Below, piece by piece: positions 20,287 to 31,545 of a stretch of 64,000 nucleotides of DNA. Origin of the DNA: Nansenia antarctica (taxonomy: Eukaryota > Chordata > Actinopteri > Argentiniformes > Microstomatidae); NCBI GenBank assembly GCA_963989245.1, contig OZ022341.1, positions 65,408,797-65,472,796 of the forward strand. The letters run 5' to 3'. Each line of letters begins with the position of its first letter. Position 1 is the stretch's first letter. The notes below the pieces were generated by a model. That model was not told where the DNA came from. It saw only the letters and a program-made list of their open reading frames with translations, and made no database searches. Position numbers and translations under genes: made by a program.

Positions 20287-21294
20287 AACGCAGGGGTCTG
20301 ACAGACGCAGTCATTCAGACCATTCAGAGTGCGCGCGCGCAATCCACTGCAAAGGGATATGCGGCGCGCTGGCGAGTGTTTACACAGTGGTGTGAGGGAC
20401 AGGACGTTGACCCAGTCTGCTGTCGGGTCGAAACGTTCTTGTGCTTCTTACAGTCGCTGTTTGACAAGGGATTGGCGGCGGGAACTATTAAAGTTTACGC
20501 GGCTGCCATCTCAGCTTGTCATGAGGGTTTTGCGACAACGACACTGTTCAGTCATTCGCTGGTTAAGCGTTTTTTGACTGGAGTGTGTAGGCTTAGACGC
20601 CCTCATAGGACTCTAATGCCAAAATGGGACCTGTCGATTGTGCTAGAGGCGCTGTGCGTGCCCCCATTCGAACCCATTGACACTGTGTCGTTGAGTTTAT
20701 TGTCTCTCAAGAAGAGTCTACTCCTCGCCTTGACTACGGCTAAGCGAGTGAGTGATTTATGCGCTCTCTCGACACAGGCAGATTGTTTGATCATATCTGA
20801 TGACGAAACAAAAGCTGTATTACGCCCTAACCCGGCTTTTATCCCTAAGGTTAATCGTGGGTTTAGGGTTCAGAGCTGTGCTCTGAGCGCCTTTTTTCCT
20901 CCTCCTCACGACGGAGAGAGGGAGAGGCGTTTACATTGTCTATGTCCGGTGCGCGCGTTGGCACAATATGTGAAGCGCACGGCAGGACTGAGATCTTCTC
21001 CCCAGCTTCTGATCTGCTACGGCGGACAGAAAGCCGGGGCACCACTCTCGAAGCAGAGGCTGTCCCATTGGATTTGCGAGGCTATTAGCCGAAGGGGCAG
21101 CCCGTGCCGACTGGCATTCGGGCTCATTCCACCAGGGGCATGGCCACATCAGTGGCCATTCTCAGGGGAGTGGGAGTGGAGGAGATATGTGAGGCGGCGT
21201 CTTGGTCGTCGCCATCACCTTTTGTACGGTATTACTTGAAAGATATTTCTTCCTCATCCTTTTCTCATTCTGTCCTCAGTTTTGCTGATGACTG
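20280..21294 (+). pseudogene. DIRS tyrosine recombinase, copy A (frameshifted)
   Basis: A core-binding domain (SARAQSTAKGYAARWRVFTQ) and the first catalytic Arg (TTAKRVSDL) are present. A 13-base deletion (after GAGGCTATTAGCC) shifts the frame before the HSTR and Tyr motifs, which survive only in another frame. The ORF ends at 21239. Confidence 0.9.
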
Positions 21295-21838
21295 ATGTAG
21301 TGGGGAAGGCACTTGGATTACCCTGGTCATGGGGATTCTATTCAAGTGCTGTCAGGATGAATACGGATGTGCCTGGGGAGGGGACCCTCCTCCAGGACAT
21401 GTTCCGTTAGATCAACAACCCTACGTGCTCACGTACGGGTTAGATCAGTGATATTTCTTCCTCATCCTTTTCTCATTCTGTCCTCAGTTTTGCTGATGAC
21501 TGATGTAGTCGGAAAGGCACTTGGATTACTCTGGTCATGGGGATTCTATTCAAGTGCTGTCAGGATGAATACGGATGTGCCTGGGGAGGGGACCCTCCTC
21601 CAGGACATGTTCTGCTAGATCAACAACCCAACGTAAGGGTTAGGTAAGTGATATTTCTTCCTCATCCTTTTCTCATTCTGTCCTCAGTTTTGCTGATGAC
21701 TGATGTAGTGGGGAAGGCACTTGGATTACCCTGGTTGGGGATTCTATTCAAGTGCTGTCAGGATGATTACGGATGTGCCTGGGGAGGGGACCCTCCTCCA
21801 GGACATGTTCCGTTAGATCTACAACCCTACGTGCTCAC
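21240..21838 (+). repeat. DIRS 3' tandem repeats, copy A
   Basis: About three units of ~205 bases, each starting GATATTTCTTCCTCATCC, that repeat the last YR codons and the sequence after them. The third is interrupted by the hAT and finishes after 22944. Confidence 0.88.
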
Positions 21839-22936
21839 CAGAGGCGGATTTAGGATTGTAGGAGATCCGGGGCTTAGCCCAGAGGGAGAATATAATGTGC
21901 GCGCGGAGCGCGCCGGAAAAAAATTGCCTTCAACCTTCAACTTACCACCACCTTAAAGCGGACAAAAGGCTGTATTGCAAAAAAAGACAGTAAACACACA
22001 CACACACACGTCAGTCACCATCATTTATATTTGTATAGAATTACAGAATTGATGGGCTGAGGCTAGTTATGTTACAGTATGTGTATCAGGGCAGACTCTG
22101 TGCTCACCACTTATATTGTATTGATTGTCTTGTCCTGTGTTATATGACGATATATTACATGTATTGTTGGCCTGTGTATAGTACTGTGAAATCAAATCCC
22201 CCCTGGGACATTAAACAAACTTAGTTAGTTAGCGTTACATCTTAGGATAGATTTGAGTCATGTTCTGTATACATACATACTACCATAAGGGCATACTTAA
22301 TTAATGTGGTTACTCCATGTTTACTAGCTGTAACATTAACGTTACATCATTCTTTTTCACTTGTTACTCAGTCAACCAGAGTGCAGATATCAAAGACTAT
22401 CAGCCTGTTATTCACTTTATTTGTATAAGTATTATCCTTTGTTTGATTTCTTACCATGTACCGTAACAGTACCTTGCTATGTTTCATTTTCATTATAACA
22501 TAACGTTATGTTATGATAGCCAGCTAGCATTAGCAAACCGGAAAAGTAGTGTCAGTGAGTCAGTCACCTTTCTAATAAGATTCACAAACCTGAAACATCA
22601 TCTATGTCATCACTGCTGGTGATGTCATTGTTGTCAGCTGCTGATACTGCTGCTGCAACAGTTCTTGGCGCTTGTTTTGTTGAAAAAAACTTTCGGATAT
22701 CCATCCTTACTGATTGAGTGATTGAGATCACTTCTTCTTCAGGGCAGGGCAGGCTACGCAGTAGGCAGGCTAATATCGCGCAGCTGCTGCCTCTCTGTTG
22801 GACTCCGGTACTGCACGTTACTCACGAGAGTTTTTTTTTAATTATTATTATTATTTTTTTTAAGTAAAACATTCGGGGCTTTTCAGAAAACATCCGGGGC
22901 TTGAGCCCAAGTAGCCACCCCCTAGCGCCGCCCCTG
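21839..22936. mobile_element. Non-autonomous hAT element in DIRS copy A
   Basis: Flanked by the exact 8-bp duplication GTGCTCAC (21831-21838 and 22937-22944), with terminal inverted repeats CAGAGGCGG at the left and CAGGGGCGG at the right (read inward). Both fit the hAT superfamily. No transposase frame was seen in its 1,098 bp; internal sequence includes GAAATCAAATCCCCCCTGGG, perhaps a nested LINE end. Confidence 0.88.
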
Positions 22937-23100
22937 GTGCTCACGTAAGGGCTAGATCAGTGGAGCAGACTCGGTGTGGGTTGGGCCAACTTTTTAAGGT
23001 TGTCTTGAACCAACATCAGTGGTCAGCTCCGGGTGCCGCTGAGATTGTTTTCGGACTAATAGTCTCAGTGGGGGTACATTGGCCTCGCTCGCTCCGCCTA

Positions 23101-23205
23101 AACCAATAGGGGCAGAGCTCCCCTATGGGGCGGAGCTCCACGATATAGAACGATAGTTATGGAGATAGACTCCAGTTCTATGAGTGGAGCGGAGCCCCAT
23201 AGGGC
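23101..23205 (+). repeat. DIRS copy A internal complementary region
   Basis: The left half is the reverse complement of the element's first ~50 bases; the right half is the reverse complement of its last ~50. The halves meet at CGATATAG/AACGATAG. It serves as template for circle completion in the DIRS model. Confidence 0.88.
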
Positions 23206-23249
23206 TGCTGGCCCACTTCGACTCGTTCAAACCCGGCTGTTTTGTATGT

Positions 23250-23424
23250 TTGGGAGAATGATGGAGCGAAGTACGCCCCTTTATATAGCACCACAGGCGG
23301 GCGCAGGCATTGAAAAATTCAGTCATTGGCTACTTTAGGTAGCGGGTAAACCAATAGGAGCAGAGCTCCCCTATGGGGCTCCGCTCCACTCATAGAACTG
23401 GAGTCTATCTCCATAACTATCGTT
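23250..23424 (-). repeat. DIRS copy A right ITR
   Basis: Reverse complement of the left ITR except for its outer ~45 bases, which end ...CCATAACTATCGTT. Confidence 0.88.
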
Positions 23425-23545
23425 CTGCTATGACTTGTCATATGGTACCCTCTGGCATTCTGCGATCTCATTCTACTTTAACCCATCTATCGTCTTATAA
23501 ATAAGAGTAGTTAATGGAAAAAATCATTTTGAGAAATATTGAGGT
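23425..23545. other. Former downstream flank of an H3 gene
   Basis: AATGGAAAAA...GAAATATTGAGGTGG resembles the sequence beyond the H3 stem-loop at 16140-16200. It belongs to the H3 now at 28455-28865, separated by the BEL insertion. Confidence 0.75.
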
Positions 23546-23559
23546 GGCTCTTAAAAGAG
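23546..23559 (-). terminator. Distal part of an H3 stem-loop cut off by BEL
   Basis: GGCTCTTAAAAGAG with the final CC missing. It is followed at once by the LTR start TGTAGC. The missing part AAGAGCC lies at 28418-28424, beyond the element. Confidence 0.93.
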
Positions 23560-24032
23560 TGTAGCTGTAGCTGTTTATATTGGTTAGCATGTTGTCTGCT
23601 TGTTGGTGTTTGAATGTTGTTGTTTGTTTATGGTGATTTGTGTGGTGTGGTCTCGTTTGGTCTGCTCTCGCGTGGTTTGGGAAATCACGTGTCAGTTGTC
23701 CTTTTCCTTTGCTGTTTTCGATAATGGCGGCGGCATTTTGAGACGGAGCGGCTGTTGTTCTGGACTTGCTGCGGCAGGAACAGCTAGCTTCAAAGACCAC
23801 AGATTCATAGTCAACATTCCCTTTATAGCATGCAGCCAACGAGGTATTTACGTTCTGTGTGTATTTAATTTGTATTGAACTGTGTTGTACATGCAATGTT
23901 ATGTTGTTATGCTAGCCAAGCTAACCGTGAATGTTTGTTCTCATAGTTTTCACGGTGCTGTTGGAAATGAATAAAACCAATTACATCAGTAGAAGAAAGC
24001 CACTTGTGTCATCGTGCTTGGAGGGAGTTACA
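23560..24032 (+). repeat. BEL 5' LTR
   Basis: 473 bases, TG...CA. AATGAATAAAACC near its end holds a polyadenylation signal (AATAAA). Confidence 0.92.
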
Positions 24033-24645
24033 GTGAAAACTCGGACTGTTTCACCAACCGAGTGGGACCGAAGATGGTGCCGACGGCCGACGTGTGTTTC
24101 ATCAACGTGTATGGGACTGAATGACGGCGAAAAAGACAGATAAGCTCAGCTCGCATTTTACACACAATAAGAAGCAAGAAGACCACACATTTATTAAGAA
24201 CTTGAACACTAACAAGTGAAGAGAGATCTAAGAAGAGGACGTTAGTAAATGTGCTACCAAGAGACCTTTTAGTGTGTTACTAAAGTATGATTTGAGAAAA
24301 GGTATTTACAACAATCAGCCTATAGGGGTCCATATTCGCCATTTTATGTTGAACTTGAACCTAGAAGTGTTTCTAAATTGAACTGCAGCCTATATTGAGT
24401 ATTTTCAAGGTAGCATTCAAAGTTGAGTTTAATGCCCTTTTTTGCATGTGTTGTGTTTTTGAATTTAACTCTTCTGAAATACTTTATTTGAATCTTTTGA
24501 TGATATTTGATGGACTTAAACCAACATATATTTACATAAGTGATACATTCTAGAAAGTGCTAAACTTGATAACTGATCACATTGCAAGTAGTGATAGTCT
24601 AAGTAGGCCTACAAGTTTATTAATTATATACATTAAGTTTACAAG

Positions 24646-27564
24646 ATGGCGGAGCCAGGAGAGCTTACCAATCAGGCAAGAGACAGTGCTAGGGATAGAG
24701 AAGATTCCCAAGAGCAGCCTGAAATTAGTCAAAACGGTGATGCTGCTGAGCAGCCAAGAAGAGGCCAAAGATCCATAACTCTAACAGAGAAGGGTAAAGG
24801 AATGCAAGATGAAAAAATTAAAGCGCTTCAACAAAGGTTCAATTACATCTATGGTAAATGGAGATCACACGTTAAATCTTCTAAACAGGCATTGTCACAA
24901 GCAACGGAGCCTGTATCTGATGATCTGCTTAACGACATAATTGGTGATGTCAGAAGTCTTTCTGCAGATGTCCAGCGTGTTTATGACGGACTACGGCAAA
25001 TCTCAACTCCAGACCAAGAAACACGTCAGAGAGTCGATCTGTGCGTCCATATATCCAAGTTCATTGTATGCAGAGCCTCAAGCCGACTGTGTGGAGAGGT
25101 ATCTGACGGAGAAGAGGAAGATTGGCCTGAAGCAGGTTCTTTATTCGACTGTAGTGTAGGTTCTTTCACTTATGTTTCCAAGGGGACCTCAGTACACTCG
25201 AGCGGGTCTACTGAAAAACGACAAGAAGCTGCTGCTGATGCTGCTGCAGGCAAAGCTGTTCTGAAGGTGTTACAAGAACAAGAAAGAGAACAACAGGAAA
25301 TACAGCGGCTAGAAACAGAAGCTAAGAAGAAGATAGCTGATCAAGAGGCAGCAGCAGCAAGGCGTCGTTTCCAGAGAGAGGAAGAGGAAGCTGATCAAGA
25401 GGCAGCAGCAGTTAGAAGTCGTTTCCAGAGAGAGGAAGAGGAAACTAAAATCAGAGCTGAACTGGTAGAGGAACATGCAGTGCTGCAAAGGACTCTGGAA
25501 GAAAAACGGAGAAGGGTACAGCGTTTGGAGACAATAAAAGATCTGAATGCAGCACAAGCAAGAATACAAGTTTATGATCAAGTGGAGGACACAGAAGAGA
25601 AGTGGAGAGACATCGTACTAGATTGTGAGATGGTAACAGACAAGCAAGTGCCTGCTCCCACAAGTCCTCCGTCTCGGTATATGTCTCCCGCACTACAAGC
25701 TGTGACCACCTCCTCAAATGAAAGTACAGCAGAGCTCGTCAAGGTGCTAGCAGACGCAGTGAGTGCCAACAGAATCCCAATTCCTGAACCATCAGTATTC
25801 AGTGGGGATCCATTGAGATACAATGACTGGAAACTCTCATTTGAAACGCTGATCGGCCAGAAGAACATCAGTGATAAGGAAAAGATATACTACCTCCGTA
25901 GGTATGTAAATGGTGAAGCAAAGACAGCAATTGATGGCTATTTCTTACTTGGCACTGAATCTGCCTATGTGTCTGCATGGGAACTCTTGGAGGAAAGATA
26001 TGGAAACCCATTTACGATCGCACTAGCATACAGAGACAAGCTCCACGCGTGGCCCAAGATGAGACCTAAGGATAGCTACGAGCTCAGAAGGTTCGCTGAT
26101 TTTCTCCGCAGTTGTGAGGCAGCTATGAACCACATCAAGGCACTGGAAATCTTGAACGACTGCAATGAAAACAGGAAAATTCTGTCAAAGTTACCGGATT
26201 GGTTGACGGCTAGCTGGAACCGGAAGGTTACTGACATAGAAGAACAGAGCAACCAATTCCCCTCCTTCAGCCAGTTTGTCGCATTTCTCACTAGAGAGGC
26301 AAAAATCGCCTGTAACCCTATCACATCTCTACAATCACTCAAACAAGGCGAAGCTGAACAACCAAGAGTCCAAAGAAATCAAAACGCTGAAGCAAAGGCA
26401 CTGACCACAAGTTCCAATGAAACAGCAGTTATGACATGCATGTTCTGCAATAAGACTGGACATACTTTGCACAAATGCAGAAAGTTCATGGAGAAGGAAG
26501 TTCCAGAGAGAACCACATTTGTTCAATTGAACAGGCTATGCTTTGGTTGTCTCAAGTATGGCCACCTCTCAAAGAGCTGCGACAGTAGGAGTGTGTGTGA
26601 CATGTGCCACAAGCGGCACCCTACTTGCCTGCACGAGGATAGAGCCAAAGATGATCAAAGACAACCACAAGAGCCAAGTCCAAGTCAAGAAAGACCTCAC
26701 TCATCACAACACAATGAAACAACCACAACTGCTACTTCACATAAAGCGATACTGGGCGAGGCTGGCACACATACCTCTGCAACAATCCCTGTCTGGCTCT
26801 CATCTGCGACCCAACCAGCACAAGAAGTCCTTGTATATGCGCTATTGGATTCCCAAAGTGACTCAACCTTTATTCTAAGTGATGTAGCTGAAGTTCTAGA
26901 AGCCAACAAAGAGCAAGTCAAGCTCAAGCTCTCTACGATGACCTCAACCACAATGGTAAACTCTCAAAGAGTAAACAACCTACAAGTCCGAGGCTTTTAC
27001 TCTGATACGAAGATCTCCTTACCACCGGCCTACACGCGTGAGTTTATTCCAGCCAACAGAACTCACATACCAACAGACGAAATAGCTAAAACGTGGTCCC
27101 ATCTAGAACACCTTCAAGAAGAGATTGCACCTCTACAAGACTGTGAAGTAGGTCTGCTCATTGGATACAACTGCTCGCAAGCTCTTCTTCCAAGGGAAGT
27201 TGTGTCTGGAAAAGAAGATCAGCCCTACGCACAGCGTACAGACCTTGGATGGAGTATTGTTGGATGTGGGAATCCCTGTGTAGACTACGGAGATGCCATC
27301 GGAAACAGTCATCACATAGTAGTGAAACAAGTGACACCAGATGTGGAGTCTTCTATCAATCTCCGAACTGAAGTACATTATGTAAGCCGAATCAAAGTGA
27401 AAGAAGTGACTCCCTCAGACATCACAAAGGTCCTTGAATCAGACTTCTCAGAAAGAACCAGAGAAGACAATCCCGTCTCACAAGAAGACCTCAAATTCCT
27501 GACAAACCTGAGCGAAAACATCAGACAAAAAGACAATGGTCACTACGAGATGCCATTAACGTTC
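24646..27564 (+). pseudogene. BEL/Pao gag-protease, pol truncated
   Basis: A long open frame from ATG 24646 (613-base leader after the LTR). A coiled-coil, Glu/Arg-rich segment (residues about 200-290) is followed by a Pao-type gag domain (PSVFSGDPLRYNDWKLSFE), then CCHC-type fingers (CMFCNKTGHTLHKC at about residue 597, CFGCLKYGHLSKSC at about 631). Next come a retropepsin-like segment YALLDSQSDSTFI (about residue 731; Gln where Gly is usual after the catalytic Asp) and a DUF1758-type region. The start of the RT region (EDLKFLTNLSENIRQKDNGH) ends abruptly in simple repeat. The frame continues as repeat-encoded residues to 27858. Confidence 0.9.
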
Positions 27565-27745
27565 AAAGAGAGAGACACACACAGAAAGAAAGAGAGAGAG
27601 ACACACAGAGAGACACAGAGAGACACACAGAGAGACACAGAGAGAGACACACACAGAAAGAGAGAGAGAGACACACAGAGACACAGAGAGAGAGAGAGAG
27701 AGAGACACAGAGAGACACAGAGAGAGAGAGAGAGAGACACACGCA
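27565..27745. repeat. (GAGACACA)n-type simple repeat replacing pol
   Basis: Purine-rich GA/CA repeats translate to RETHRETQRD-like junk. They begin exactly where the RT domain should continue. Confidence 0.92.
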
Positions 27746-27764
27746 AAGAGGTCTACTCGACAGA

Positions 27765-27944
27765 GAAAGCAAGGTGGGAGAAGTCAAAGAAGATGATCCT
27801 GAGCTTCGCCATGCTCTTGTGTGTAACACTAAGGCAAAGGAAGATACATCTTTATTAGACCGCCTACAGAAGTTTTCTTTAATTTTTCAGAAGTTTTAGC
27901 CGATTATAGAAATCCCACATAAGGTGTATGTGATTTGGTGGGAG
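27765..27944 (+). pseudogene. BEL pol remnant before the 3' LTR
   Basis: In another frame than gag: VKEDDPELRHALVCNTKAKE followed by DTSLLDRLQKF, the segment that lies between RNase H and integrase in Pao pol. Integrase is absent. GGTGGGAG just before the LTR may be the polypurine tract. Confidence 0.75.
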
Positions 27945-28417
27945 TGTAGCTGTAGCTGTTTATATTGGTTAGCATGTTGTCTGCTTGTTGGTGTTTGAAT
28001 GTTGTTGTTTGTTTATGGTGATTTGTGTGGTGTGGTCTCGTTTGGTCTGCTCTCGCGTGGTTTGGGAAATCACGTGTCAGTTGTCCTTTTCCTTTGCTGT
28101 TTTCGATAATGGCGGCGGCATTTTGAGACGGAGCGGCTGTTGTTCTGGACTTGCTGCGGCAGGAACAGCTAGCTTCAAAGACCACAGATTCATAGTCAAC
28201 ATTCCCTTTATAGCATGCAGCCAACGAGGTATTTACGTTCTGTGTGTATTTAATTTGTATTGAACTGTGTTGTACATGCAATGTTATGTTGTTATGCTAG
28301 CCAAGCTAACCGTGAATGTTTGTTCTCATAGTTTTCACGGTGCTGTTGGAAATGAATAAAACCAATTACATCAGTAGAAGAAAGCCACTTGTGTCATCGT
28401 GCTTGGAGGGAGTTACA
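27945..28417 (+). repeat. BEL 3' LTR
   Basis: Same length and apparently same sequence as the 5' LTR; abuts AAGAGCC of the H3 stem-loop. Confidence 0.92.
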
Positions 28418-28454
28418 AAGAGCCTTTGGTTTTTGTTCATGAACACTCATCATC

Positions 28455-28868
<414 letters not shown>

Positions 28869-28926
28869 GCTACCTTCTTCTTGTAGAATCAAAGTATAGA
28901 TGTTCTTCACAAGTGAACTTGCTAAG

Positions 28927-29044
28927 TTTATAAAGCCGGAGCCGTCGTGCTCCGATTGGCCGGCGAATGTAGACGAGCTCATTGGCCCGCGAATGTAGAC
29001 GAGCTCATTGGCCCGTTGTCACCTCCTTCTCAGGCTGTCATTGG
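28927..29044 (-). promoter_or_regulatory. H3 promoter
   Basis: TATA (TTTATAAA) at 28927-28934 and inverted CCAAT boxes at 28955-28959, 28981-28985, 29007-29011 and 29040-29044. Two of them lie in a 26-base tandem repeat GCGAATGTAGACGAGCTCAT. The orphan promoter at 6375-6545 is a near copy. Confidence 0.9.
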
Positions 29045-29079
29045 ACACGACCTCCGTGCACCCTTCCCGCCATAAATTA

Positions 29080-29520
29080 AAACTCTAAACCCCTCCTGCT
29101 CCCTCCATTGCGCGCTTCCCTTTTCCACCCGCCCCGCCCATGTGAATTATAATAATAAACATAATATGAAGATTTTAAAAAATCGGTGTTATGGGAAAAT
29201 CCATAATTATTAGTCAACTGGCAGATGATACCACTGTTGTGATACCACTTTCTTAAGGACAACGACCCCAGCTATAGCTTTTACGCTACTCTCAGATGCA
29301 TTTGTTGGGTTTATGGTTATAGCCAGCATTCATCACATTGGTTGGCAACACCACGTGGCCAAATCAAGTGTTGTGGGTGCGTTCACTCAGCCTCACGAAG
29401 GTATATGGTGACTGTTTAACTTAGTGATTGCAGGCTTCAACATGAGGCACACTAGGGTACTCATAGCGGACAAACACCGTTTAGAGATGAAAATACAAAT
29501 TGCACTTTTTGAGAGACAAG
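29080..29520. other. H3-H2A spacer
   Basis: No gene; paralogous to 6546-6990. Contains GTATATGGTGAC at 29401, one TA longer than the equivalent GTATGGTGAC at 6887. Confidence 0.75.
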
Positions 29521-29525
29521 TGGTT

Positions 29526-29541
29526 GGCTCTTAAAAGAGCC
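29526..29541 (-). terminator. Histone stem-loop of H2A
   Basis: Perfect stem-loop on the - strand, 41 bases beyond the H2A stop. Confidence 0.95.
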
Positions 29542-29582
29542 TTTTGGGGTTAAGTAGTGGGGTGAAAGCCGGAGTAGAACTT

Positions 29583-29969
29583 TTACTTGGCTTTGGCGGG
29601 CTTCTCGGTTTTCTTGGGGAGCAGCACTGCCTGGATGTTGGGCAACACACCACCCTGAGCGATGGTCACACCGCCCAGCAGTTTGTTCAGCTCCTCGTCG
29701 TTACGGACGGCCAGCTGCAGGTGACGTGGGATGATACGAGACTTCTTGTTGTCGCGGGCGGCGTTACCGGCCAACTCCAGGATCTCAGCAGTCAGGTACT
29801 CGAGCACGGCGGCCAGGTAGACCGGTGCGCCAGCGCCCACACGATGGGCATAGTTGCCCTTGCGCAGGAGCCTGTGGACACGGCCCACTGGGAACTGGAG
29901 TCCGGCTCGGGAAGAGCGGGTCTTTGCCTTTGCTCTGGCCTTGCCTCCGGTTTTACCTCTTCCTGACAT
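29583..29969 (-). CDS. Histone H2A (128 aa)
   Basis: Canonical H2A identical in protein to the copies at 7055 and 46604 (His at L1-loop position 41, C-terminus TEKPAKAK). An extra in-frame ATG two codons upstream exists; MSGRGK at 29969 is the conserved start. Together with H3 (28455) it forms the H2A-H3 half of a - strand unit whose H1 is missing. Confidence 0.98.
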   Translation of the reverse strand: MSGRGKTGGKARAKAKTRSSRAGLQFPVGRVHRLLRKGNYAHRVGAGAPVYLAAVLEYLTAEILELAGNAARDNKKSRIIPRHLQLAVRNDEELNKLLGGVTIAQGGVLPNIQAVLLPKKTEKPAKAK

Positions 29970-30022
29970 GTTCAAGCTTCAGATGAGATTTGTACTAGTT
30001 GAAGTGGCGAAGCGGGTGTCGT

Positions 30023-30080
30023 ACTTATAGCTCACCCTGACAGCTCATTGGCCTCCGGGCCGATGACACCTCATCCAATG
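30023..30080 (-). promoter_or_regulatory. H2A promoter
   Basis: TATA-like TATAAGT at 30023-30029 and CCAAT at 30047-30051 on the - strand, plus a CCAAT on the + strand at about 30075. Similarity to the other H2A promoters ends near 30130, where H1-side sequence would be expected. Confidence 0.82.
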
Positions 30081-30171
30081 AGAAACCCAGCCCTGGAGCG
30101 GGGACGCGCACCCCTTCCTGCCGCCCAGCCGAAAAACGTATTGTTATCGCCCGCGCATTTTACCCAAATGT

Positions 30172-30222
30172 AACGATAGTTATGGACATATACTCCAGTT
30201 CTATGAGTGGAGCGGAGCCGTT
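30172..30222 (-). mobile_element. Solo fragment of a DIRS terminus
   Basis: AACGATAGTTATGG...CCAGTTCTATGAGTGGAGCG matches the outer ~50 bases of the right terminus of the DIRS copies. Nothing else of the element is present. Confidence 0.85.
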
Positions 30223-30685
30223 TTTATTATTAACTTATTTACTGTGGAGAAACGTACTGGGAGGTAGCGTAGTGGGGATTAAGAGGTCTTTGGGAGGGAT
30301 ACCACGTAAGGACTGAAGTCATTGAAGATTGTAACATCGAGTTATTAAACACCAGTACTATTATAATATCTACTATACCATACTATACCGTCGACTTCAT
30401 TGTAGCACGTCAGCTCAAATCACTATGGAATTGCTCTTTTATTGACTTGTCACACTGACGTGGCCAGTTAATGACATCATGGGGGTGATATGAAAGCATT
30501 TTATCGATAGATAAGTGAGCATGTCTTGGCGGTAGTGGTAGGCTAACTTCTTGATTGTACTAGATTATCCACATGTGAACGTCGTTTAAACCATTATTAT
30601 ATTCATGATTTATGTTTAAATCCACCTGTCCCGAGAAATTGGTCATGCGTATGTATGTATGTATGCAGTGTAGTCACTCCTGTCC
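30223..30685. other. H2B-unit spacer, left part
   Basis: No gene; same sequence as 33718-34170 and 56270-56695. Interrupted at 30685 by a hAT. Confidence 0.75.
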
Positions 30686-31190
30686 CAGGGTTCGAGTTAT
30701 GTGGGAGCCAATGGGAGCTGAGCTCCCATAGAGATGGTCTGAGGCTCTCTGAGCTCCCATGAAGGCAGTAAAATCAAAAATCTGTGGGGGTCGCTAATAA
30801 TACATTACCACAACTGTTATTTGATCAAAATGTCAATGTAATGAATATTATTTAATTTATATTATAAATATTGTAAAATAAACACGTTTTTCAAAAGAAC
30901 TACGCGCACCATTAATCTCCTGTGAATGACAGTATGCCTTTGACTGCCTGCACTTCACCACCAAGACACCATGGGGCGCAGTAGAATATTGTGCAACAGC
31001 AAAAGGTTGATTAATCAGCTGTGCGGTAAACCGTTGGAACACACAGTGCACAGCTGATTAATCAATTAAACCAATAGAGTGAGACACCAGTTGCCTTTCA
31101 GGAAGTAGTGAGATCGTGCACCTAGCCTATTATTGAGAAGCAAACATTCATTCATTAGCTATACAGGAGTATATACATACAGTAGCTACC

Positions 31191-31349
31191 ATGCCGCCCA
31201 AAAAAAGGCCACTGCTGCCGACCGGGTCATCAAGCCTAGAAAATGTCGGGTTTTTATCAAAGAAACCTGCTATGACACCTAACGTTAGCCCTGCTGCTAC
31301 TACTGTTACTACTACTGCTGCTACTACTGAGGACTCTGCTACCTACTGA
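31191..31349 (+). pseudogene. Short ORF in hAT, possible transposase 5' exon remnant
   Basis: ATG in good context (ACCATGC); MPPKKRPLLPTGSSSLENVG then a Thr/Ala-rich tail and TGA, 52 codons. Basic, Ser-rich starts of this kind occur in vertebrate hAT-derived proteins. No BED finger or catalytic domain follows. Identity uncertain. Confidence 0.45.
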
Positions 31350-31545
31350 AAACAGACCACTCAGCCTACTGAAAACAGACCACTCAGCCTACTGAAAACA
31401 GACCACTCAGCCTACTGAAAACAGACCACTCAGCCTACTGAAAACAGACCACTCAGCCTACTGAAAACAGACCACTCAGCCTACTGAAAACAGACCACTC
31501 AGCCTACTGAAAACAGACCACTCAGCCTACTGAAAACAGACCACT
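31343..31545. repeat. 23-bp minisatellite CTACTGAAAACAGACCACTC
   Basis: Nearly nine virtually identical 23-base units inside the hAT; the stop of the short ORF lies in the first. Confidence 0.95.

Larger units (their letters stand above)
16903..23424 (+). mobile_element. DIRS1-like retrotransposon, copy A (defective, with nested hAT)
   Basis: Tyrosine-recombinase retrotransposon. The left inverted terminal repeat (16903 to about 17048) is complementary to about 23250-23424. An internal complementary region at 23101-23205 (junction ...CGATATAG/AACGATAG...) matches the outer ends of both termini, the DIRS1 hallmark. Gag, RT-RNase H and YR follow in order. The flank reads GATGTT at the left, and the element's right end is ATCGTT. 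Lesions: 4-bp deletion and a stop in gag, a roughly 637-bp deletion removing the RT N-terminus (junction about 18829), and a 13-bp deletion in YR (about 21090). A hAT element of 1,098 bp lies in its 3' part. Confidence 0.93.
23560..28417 (+). mobile_element. BEL/Pao LTR retrotransposon inserted in histone stem-loop
   Basis: The two 473-base LTRs (23560-24032, 27945-28417) begin TGTAGCTGTAGC and end GGGAGTTACA, with a 5-bp target duplication AAGAG (23555-23559, 28418-28422). Each LTR contains the same 92-codon open frame, so they look identical or nearly so, pointing to a recent insertion. The internal region encodes gag and protease of BEL/Pao type, but RT, RNase H and integrase are largely deleted and a GAGACACA simple repeat fills the gap. 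Confidence 0.95.

Noticed and set aside
23600..23878. 92-codon frame in the BEL LTR (also at 27985-28263)
   Set aside because: Lies within the LTR and shows no known domain; open by chance.
31343..31545. Regular repeats as a CRISPR array
   Set aside because: Direct 23-bp tandem units without spacers in an animal genome; it is a minisatellite. No CRISPR array was seen anywhere.
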